A stretch of DNA of 10,620 nt from JBKPDV01 sp046728075 (GTDB taxonomy: Bacteria; Acidobacteriota; Thermoanaerobaculia; UBA5066; Gp7-AA6): positions 1 to 10,620 of the forward strand of contig JBKPDV010000179.1 of the NCBI GenBank assembly GCA_046728075.1. The letters are read 5' to 3'. A program made the position numbers and the translations under genes. A model generated the notes under the pieces. That model searched no databases and was not told the origin of the DNA. It saw only the letters and a list, made by a program, of their open reading frames with translations. Shown here piece after piece: positions 7,695 to 10,620 of the stretch; position 1 is the first letter of the stretch; every line of letters starts with the position of its first letter.

Positions 7695-8433
7695 CGAATG
7701 TCGAACGTCCAGCGTCGAAACCGATCTCGTCGTCTCGTGTCGCGCGTGCGAAGCACCAGACGTCCACCGACTCGGCTCCGCCGCGTCGCAATGCGCGGGC
7801 GCAGGCGCGAGCCGTCGCTCCGGAGGTCGCCACGTCATCGATCAGCAGAATCCGGGCGGGCGCCCCCGGCCGGGCTCCGAACGCCCCGCGGACATTCTCC
7901 GCCCGTTGCGCCAGAGCCAGCCCGCTCTGCCGTCGGGTGGGCCGGAGCTTCTCGAGCCGCCGCGGCGCGAAGGGCAGACCGAGCTCGTGGGCGACTCCCG
8001 AGGCCAGGATCTCCGCGGCATGGTCGCGCCGGAGCCGCTCGAGGCGCCGCGCCGGAACCGCGACGACCTCCTGCGCGGGCTCGCCGCCGGCAAGCCGGGC
8101 GACGAGCAGCCGCGCCAGGTGAGGCGCGAGGTAGTCCCCGCCGCGGAACTTCAGGAGAAGCAGAAGCTCTCGGGCGATTCCCCGATAGGGCGCGGCGCAT
8201 CGCAGAGATCGAAACTCGGGAGGATCGAGAAGGCAGCGCCCGCACAACGCGGGATCCGCCGTCGCAACGGGCTCATCGCAGTGCTCGCACCGCGGTGCGG
8301 CGGGAAACGGAATCGAATCCCAGCAGCCGTCGCAAACTCCTCCGCGAAAAAAGGTGTCGAGCGCTCGCTCGTGGCAGAGGAGGCAACGAGAGGGAAAGAG
8401 AAACGCGGCCGCGGCGCGCGCCCACGAGCTCAG
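7627..8433 (-). CDS. comF: ComF-family phosphoribosyltransferase, probable CTG start
   Basis: With the CTG at 8433 the protein is 268 aa. Four Cys pairs, C17/C20, C34/C37, C49/C52 and C64/C67, form the zinc-ribbon region. PYRGIARELLLLLKFRGG and QRAENVRGAF follow, then the PRPP-binding signature LLIDDVATSGAT (196-207). ComF proteins are cytosolic and act in natural DNA uptake, aiding passage of single-stranded DNA. The frame has no ATG, GTG or TTG between the upstream stop (8509-8511) and TTG codon 63, which would delete three Cys pairs. CTG at 8433 follows GGAGG with a 5-nt spacer and yields a family-like N-terminus (LSSWARAAAAFLFPSRC). The CTG overlaps the stop of a 13-codon leader ORF as CTGA. 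Residues beyond about 232 are translated heptad repeats; the fold itself ends near CFARA. Confidence 0.9.
   Translation of the reverse strand: MSSWARAAAAFLFPSRCLLCHERALDTFFRGGVCDGCWDSIPFPAAPRCEHCDEPVATADPALCGRCLLDPPEFRSLRCAAPYRGIARELLLLLKFRGGDYLAPHLARLLVARLAGGEPAQEVVAVPARRLERLRRDHAAEILASGVAHELGLPFAPRRLEKLRPTRRQSGLALAQRAENVRGAFGARPGAPARILLIDDVATSGATARACARALRRGGAESVDVWCFARATRDDEIGFDAGRSTFDVEETGASKGPERETQNPERRT
7690..7724. repeat. Heptad array, 5 units (AATGTCG-like)
   Basis: Five 7-bp units (GACATCG, AATGTCG, AACGTCC, AGCGTCG, AAACCGA) lie 24 bp from the GTTCTGC array but out of phase with it and with a different word. The ATG at 7694 used for proline dehydrogenase lies inside this array, as does the divergent C-terminal tail of ComF (peptide RSTFDV). 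Confidence 0.6.
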
Positions 8434-8471
8434 ATTTTCCTCCGCGCACGTGCGTCGAGCTCCGTAGACAT
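8430..8471 (-). CDS. Possible 13-aa leader ORF coupled to comF
   Basis: The ATG at 8471 opens a 13-codon frame (MSTELDARARRKI) whose TGA stop overlaps the proposed comF CTG by three bases (CTGA). The comF Shine-Dalgarno GGAGG is inside this short frame. Ribosomes ending here could restart at the CTG, as in ATGA-coupled genes. No ribosome site is obvious for the ATG itself. A one-base assembly error joining this frame to comF is a competing explanation, though the CTG start alone already restores a normal ComF length. Confidence 0.35.
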   Translation of the reverse strand: MSTELDARARRKI

Positions 8472-8478
8472 CGCTGAG

Positions 8479-8512
8479 CGGAGATTCTCTCCGTTCGAGG
8501 ATTCGGGTTCAA
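8479..8512 (-). promoter_or_regulatory. Candidate comF promoter with palindromic operator
   Basis: On the minus strand TTGAAC (8507-8512) and GAGAAT (8484-8489) are separated by 17 bp; each matches the sigma70 consensus at 4 of 6 positions. A perfect palindrome CGGAGA-TTC-TCTCCG (8479-8493) overlaps the putative -10, which fits a repressor site or a transcript hairpin. The promoter call is weak; the palindrome is certain. Confidence 0.3.
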
Positions 8513-8514
8513 TC

Positions 8515-8570
8515 GGCTTCGAATTCCGAAGTTTGAACTTTGAACTTTCCAAGCAGGACTTTAGACTGCT
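8515..8570. repeat. Heptad array, 8 units (AACTTTG-like)
   Basis: Eight abutting, drifting 7-bp units run from GGCTTCG to GACTGCT; the best three are AAGTTTG, AACTTTG and AACTTTC. The array fills most of the divergent spacer between comF and the plus-strand barrel gene, ending just before the barrel gene's ribosome site. TTGAAC copies inside it could serve as -35 elements, but I found no matching -10 at a sensible distance from the start codon. Confidence 0.65.
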
Positions 8571-8585
8571 CGCGGAGAAGCGTTG

Positions 8586-9170
8586 ATGATTTTCAAGAGA
8601 TTCATCCTCTTCGGCGCCGGGGTTCTCCTGACCTGCGCAGCCGCCCGGGCTCAAGGGTGGGGCGTCGGCGCGTCCGTCGGTCTGACCAACAACGTGGACC
8701 ACCACTTTGCTCTCGACGAGTTCGGGCAGCACGACGTGAACGCGTGGGTCCAGTACGAGCTCGAAGAGAGGGTGGTGCTGCGCGGCACGTTCGGCTCGCT
8801 GCGCGCTTCGGGATCCAACGCCGGAATGACGGGGAACATCGGCAGCTCTCCAGTCACGCTGCCGGATTTGACCAATCGGATCAACTACGGAACGCTCGGT
8901 GTCTCCTACGAGTTCTGGGAAGGCACCTATACCTCCGGGCTTTTCGCCGGGATCGGCGGATACCGCATCGAGCCGGACGCGGTGGATCCCGCGCTCGAGA
9001 GTTTTCGGGACGTGCGCGAGACCGTCTTCGGCTGGCACGTTGGCGCCGACGCGGCCTTCCAGGTCGCGTCGCGCCTGTCCGTGCTCGCGCGTCTCACGCT
9101 TCACAAGATCAAGTCGACCGAGGGGCATTCGATCCTGACGGCGAATGCGGGGCTGGTGTATCGCTTCTAG
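8586..9170 (+). CDS. Small outer-membrane beta-barrel protein
   Basis: The 194-aa protein starts with a clear signal peptide (about 1-22, cleavage likely after ARA) and continues with amphipathic strand patterns rich in Gly and aromatic residues (GWGVGASVGL, NAWVQYELEERVVLRGTFG, YGTLGVSYEFW, SGLFAGIGGY, LSVLARLTLHKI). It ends with LVYRF, the terminal aromatic typical of BAM-assembled barrels. Size fits an eight-stranded OmpA/OmpW/OmpX-like barrel, with no C-terminal peptidoglycan-binding domain. ATG 8586 is preceded by GGAGA at 8-nt spacing; the adjacent TTG at 8583 is not needed. It is transcribed divergently from comF, and its stop is followed after one base by a GGGAGCG heptad array. Specific function is unknown; an envelope structural or stress role is inference. 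Confidence 0.85.
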   Translation: MIFKRFILFGAGVLLTCAAARAQGWGVGASVGLTNNVDHHFALDEFGQHDVNAWVQYELEERVVLRGTFGSLRASGSNAGMTGNIGSSPVTLPDLTNRINYGTLGVSYEFWEGTYTSGLFAGIGGYRIEPDAVDPALESFRDVRETVFGWHVGADAAFQVASRLSVLARLTLHKIKSTEGHSILTANAGLVYRF

Positions 9171-9171
9171 T

Positions 9172-9206
9172 GGGAGCGGGGAGCGGGGAGCGGGGAGCGG
9201 GGAGCG
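9172..9206. repeat. Heptad array, 5 perfect units (GGGAGCG)
   Basis: Five identical copies of GGGAGCG begin one base after the TAG of the barrel gene. This is the most uniform of the heptad arrays in the window. Confidence 0.9.
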
Positions 9207-9216
9207 GGGTCCTCTT

Positions 9217-9248
9217 GTCATCCTGAGGAGCGAAGCGACGAAGGATCT
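9217..9248. repeat. Short dispersed-type repeat with terminal inverted ATCCT/AGGAT
   Basis: The 32-nt segment contains TCATCCTGAGGAGCGAAGCG and ends in GAAGGATCT. ATCCT (9220-9224) and AGGAT (9242-9246) are inverted ends around an internal GCGAAGCG. From memory, near-identical words recur in intergenic DNA of many uncultured-bacterium assemblies, which fits a REP-like dispersed element. This window holds only one copy, so dispersal is not shown here. Confidence 0.45.
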
Positions 9249-9264
9249 GCCCTCCGCAGAGTCA

Positions 9265-9299
9265 ACGACCGCGAACGGCGAAAGACGCCAGGCACAAGG
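9265..9299. repeat. Degenerate heptad array, about 5 units (CGAAMGG-like)
   Basis: ACGACCG, CGAACGG, CGAAAGA, CGCCAGG and CACAAGG can be read as five drifting 7-bp units. The pattern is weak by itself and is listed because strong heptad arrays flank it. Confidence 0.3.
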
Positions 9300-9350
9300 T
9301 CGGTTTCAGTACAAGCCTTATGTTGTTTGCCCTGCGTCTCTATCGAACTT

Positions 9351-9413
9351 CGTCCCGCTTCCTGCTTCCTGCTCCCTGCTTCCTGCTCAAAGCTGACAGC
9401 TGGAAGCTTCCCA
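9351..9413. repeat. Heptad array, 9 units (CTTCCTG to CTGACAG)
   Basis: Nine 7-bp units in one phase. The left part is uniform (CTTCCTG three times, CTCCCTG once). The right part changes word to CTCAAAG, CTGACAG, CTGGAAG and CTTCCCA while keeping phase. It includes the perfect 10-bp palindrome GGAAGCTTCC (9402-9411), and 9391-9410 is 18/20 identical to 298-317. Confidence 0.8.
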
Positions 9414-9636
9414 TTCCTGGCACTCCGCTTGCATTCTCAGCCGCTAAGGTTATGGCAACTTACTTTTACTCCCACCAACACGCACCCACCATGCGCACCG
9501 GCCGCCCGGCTCTTCGCGCGGCTCGGCCAGTTTCGTACCGCGTTTCGTAGGCCCCCACCCAATCAGGCCCCCGTGGCCGATCCGTCCGGCGAAAGCCGGG
9601 CGGAAGCCCGCCATTGGGGAAAGCCGAAGAGAAAGC
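9414..9636. other. Gene-free segment with stacked GNRA-type hairpins
   Basis: No convincing protein frame is present. CCGGC-GAAA-GCCGG is followed at once by the overlapping stem GGGC-GGAA-GCCC (about 9587-9612). Both have GNRA-class loops, and an outer CCCAAT/ATTGGG pair can close the region. GC-rich inverted words also lie near 9500-9530. The segment sits between two heptad arrays and downstream of both convergent genes, so it cannot be a normal 5' riboswitch for either. It may be a dispersed intergenic element or an unrecognised RNA. Confidence 0.3.
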
Positions 9637-9657
9637 AGTCGACAGCCGACAGTCGAA
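9637..9657. repeat. Heptad array, 3 units (AGTCGAC-like), left inverted arm
   Basis: AGTCGAC, AGCCGAC and AGTCGAA are the reverse complement of the word used at 9718-9794 (AGTCGAC pairs with GTCGACT at 9786-9792). The two arrays form inverted arms 60 bp apart, with a smaller GGCAG/CTGCC stem (9685-9689 with 9699-9703) between them. Confidence 0.65.
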
Positions 9658-9717
9658 AGTGGGGAATGTCAGGTTTGATATAGAGGCAGAGAAAGCCGCT
9701 GCCAGCCTATCGTCTTT

Positions 9718-9794
9718 CGACTACCGACTACCGACTACCGACTACCGACTACGGACTACCGACTGTGGACTATCGACTGTGGACTGTCGACTCC
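9718..9794. repeat. Heptad array, 11 units (CGACTAC/GGACTGT)
   Basis: Eleven 7-bp units: five perfect CGACTAC, then GGACTAC, CGACTGT, GGACTAT, CGACTGT, GGACTGT and CGACTCC. Every unit keeps the core GACT. The array ends two bases before the TAA of the Lrp-type gene (9797-9799). Confidence 0.92.
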
Positions 9795-9796
9795 TC

Positions 9797-10276
9797 TTAC
9801 TTCTTTTCCTCTCCGCTCTCGATGACCAGCGGGAGCAGCGTCGATTCCTTCTTGGAGGACAGGGAGATCTGGGTGCGGGCCCGCGCGACGCCTTTGATGG
9901 TCAGCAGGCGTTTTTGAAGAAAATCCGCCAGGCCAGCGGTATCCGCTGCCTTCACCTTCAGCCGGTAGGCATACTCACCGGCGAGGTAATGACATTCCTG
10001 AACGCCCAGGAGTTTTTCCAGATCGTCGACGAAGGATTTCTCGAATCGGGGATGCTCGAGAGCCACATCGACGTAGGCCGTCAACGAGAACCCCATTTTC
10101 TCGTGATCCAGTAGCGCCACGAATCCCTTGATCATTCCGTGGCGTTCCATCTTCTTAATGCGCTCGTTGACGGAGGGAGTCGTCAACCCGACGGCTCCCG
10201 CAATCTTGGCCTGCGAGAGCTTCCCGTTGCGCTGCAGCATGTCGAGAATCCGGAGATCGATGTCGTCGATGGTCAT
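9797..10276 (-). CDS. Lrp/AsnC-family transcriptional regulator
   Basis: The 159-aa protein is the normal family length. An N-terminal winged helix-turn-helix (about 1-60) has the family signature DDIDLRILDMLQRNGKLS, with recognition helix around TTPSVNERIKKME (32-44). A RAM (AsnC-type) ligand and oligomerisation domain follows (about 64-142; YLAGEYAYRLKVKA at 97-110). Members bind DNA as dimers to hexadecamers and usually respond to an amino acid. The ATG at 10276 has AAGGGAAG upstream on the minus strand; the first residues MTIDDIDLRIL match the family start. A strong promoter and a palindrome overlapping its -10 suggest autoregulation. Its ligand and targets are unknown; proline dehydrogenase in this window is a plausible but unproven target. 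The C-terminus ends just beside a heptad array. Confidence 0.96.
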   Translation of the reverse strand: MTIDDIDLRILDMLQRNGKLSQAKIAGAVGLTTPSVNERIKKMERHGMIKGFVALLDHEKMGFSLTAYVDVALEHPRFEKSFVDDLEKLLGVQECHYLAGEYAYRLKVKAADTAGLADFLQKRLLTIKGVARARTQISLSSKKESTLLPLVIESGEEKK

Positions 10277-10317
10277 CTCCGCTTCCCTTAAAAGATTAGA
10301 AGCCGAACCCGGATTGA

Positions 10318-10330
10318 CTAATAATATTAG
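10318..10330. promoter_or_regulatory. AT-rich palindrome CTAATA-A-TATTAG, candidate Lrp-type operator
   Basis: Two perfect 6-bp half-sites around a central A overlap the -10 of the lrp promoter. ATTGAC (10313-10318) and GTCAAT (10344-10349) form a wider inverted pair around it. AT-rich dyads of 13-15 bp are typical of Lrp/AsnC sites, so negative autoregulation is the natural reading. Confidence 0.5.
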
Positions 10331-10348
10331 CCCTCATTCCGGTGTCAA
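10321..10348 (-). promoter_or_regulatory. Sigma70-type promoter of the Lrp/AsnC gene
   Basis: On the minus strand, a perfect TTGACA (-35, bases 10343-10348) and TATTAT (-10, bases 10321-10326, 5 of 6 matches) are separated by 16 bp. Transcription would start near 10314, giving a leader of about 38 nt. It is the best canonical promoter in the window. Confidence 0.7.
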
Positions 10349-10620
10349 TAGCGTATTTTCGGCTATCTTGCGCTCCTGGAAGGCCTTTCCGGCCCTGAAA
10401 ATGGTCCTGCACGGCCGGAAGGAGCCTTTCGGGCGCGAAGAGCCTGGCGGGAGAATGCGATCCGCCCGATCGGGCCTGCGCCGCGAAAACCGTTCCATCA
10501 GACCCCCTCGCGGCCAGATGTCGGCCGGGACGTGGCGGCGAGCGCTTTCCACGTCCGGTGACGGTCCGGCGCAACGTCTGCGAGAAGGACCGCGAAAAAG
10601 AGGTCCGCTCGGCCTTGCTC
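10349..10620 (+). other. Right edge without a confident gene; possible start of a divergent gene
   Basis: An inverted repeat TTCCGGCC/GGCCGGAA (10387-10394 with 10413-10420) lies here. The frame beginning at GTG 10558 reads VTVRRNVCEKDREKEVRSALL to the window end and has plausible amino-acid composition, so a divergent plus-strand gene may start there. No ribosome site is visible and 21 codons are too few to identify it. The ATG-led frame from 10401 is Arg-rich and unconvincing. Minus-strand frames here overlap the lrp promoter and are rejected. Confidence 0.25.

Noticed and set aside
6966..8477. 503-aa plus-strand frame opposite proline dehydrogenase and comF
   Set aside because: Antisense shadow; low-complexity Arg-rich translation, whereas the minus strand carries conserved family motifs.
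8430..9221. 263-aa minus-strand frame opposite the small barrel gene
   Set aside because: Antisense shadow starting in the GGGAGCG repeats. Only its last 13 codons (from ATG 8471) are considered as a possible comF leader.
9414..9560. tRNA gene
   Set aside because: No T-loop, anticodon arm or acceptor stem could be assembled on either strand.
9560..9630. Riboswitch (c-di-GMP type or other)
   Set aside because: GNRA-looped stems are present but the conserved core of any class I know is missing, and no gene start lies downstream on either strand.
9718..9794. CRISPR-like array
   Set aside because: Units are 7 bp and abut without spacers; no cas gene is present.

Overview
The window looks like part of a metagenome-assembled contig from a high-GC, Gram-negative, diderm bacterium. 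Outer-membrane beta-barrel proteins, a sigma54-type regulator and the style of the histidine kinase suggest Acidobacteriota or a neighbouring phylum. That placement is inference, not something the sequence proves. Bases 7-40 are not biological: they match the Illumina Nextera read-2 transposase adapter, so base 41 is the first genomic base.

Layout, left to right. 41-297: no gene, but three consecutive GC-rich hairpins. 316-4436, minus strand: a two-component operon. A membrane sensor kinase (PDZ, multi-pass membrane block, GAF, PAS, HisKA, HATPase) overlaps an NtrC-type sigma54 response regulator by 4 nt (ATGA). 4604-6577, minus: a secreted protein with a carboxypeptidase-regulatory-like domain and an outer-membrane barrel, with a structured leader. 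6720-7694, minus: monofunctional proline dehydrogenase. 7627-8433, minus: a ComF-family phosphoribosyltransferase with four intact Cys pairs that appears to start at CTG behind a perfect GGAGG, with its start overlapping the stop of a 13-codon leader ORF. 8586-9170, plus: a small outer-membrane barrel protein. 9171-9796: a convergent intergenic region crowded with repeats. 9797-10276, minus: an Lrp/AsnC regulator with a clear promoter and an operator-like palindrome. 10349-10620: no confident gene; a divergent gene may begin near the right edge.

The most unusual feature is a set of eight clear, and one degenerate, tandem arrays. All have a 7-bp period, but nearly every array uses a different heptamer. 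They lie in gene junctions, several directly at stop codons. Two of them, on opposite strands, form inverted arms in the 9171-9796 region. Others supply the out-of-family C-terminus of ComF and N-terminus of proline dehydrogenase. This resembles the heptameric STRR repeats of cyanobacteria in period, but the changing word is different.

Functionally, the kinase/regulator pair probably converts an envelope signal (periplasmic PDZ) into sigma54-dependent transcription. The adjacent barrel protein could be its target or its stimulus. Proline dehydrogenase feeds proline carbon to the respiratory chain. Lrp/AsnC proteins often control amino-acid catabolism, so control of the proline gene is possible but not shown here.
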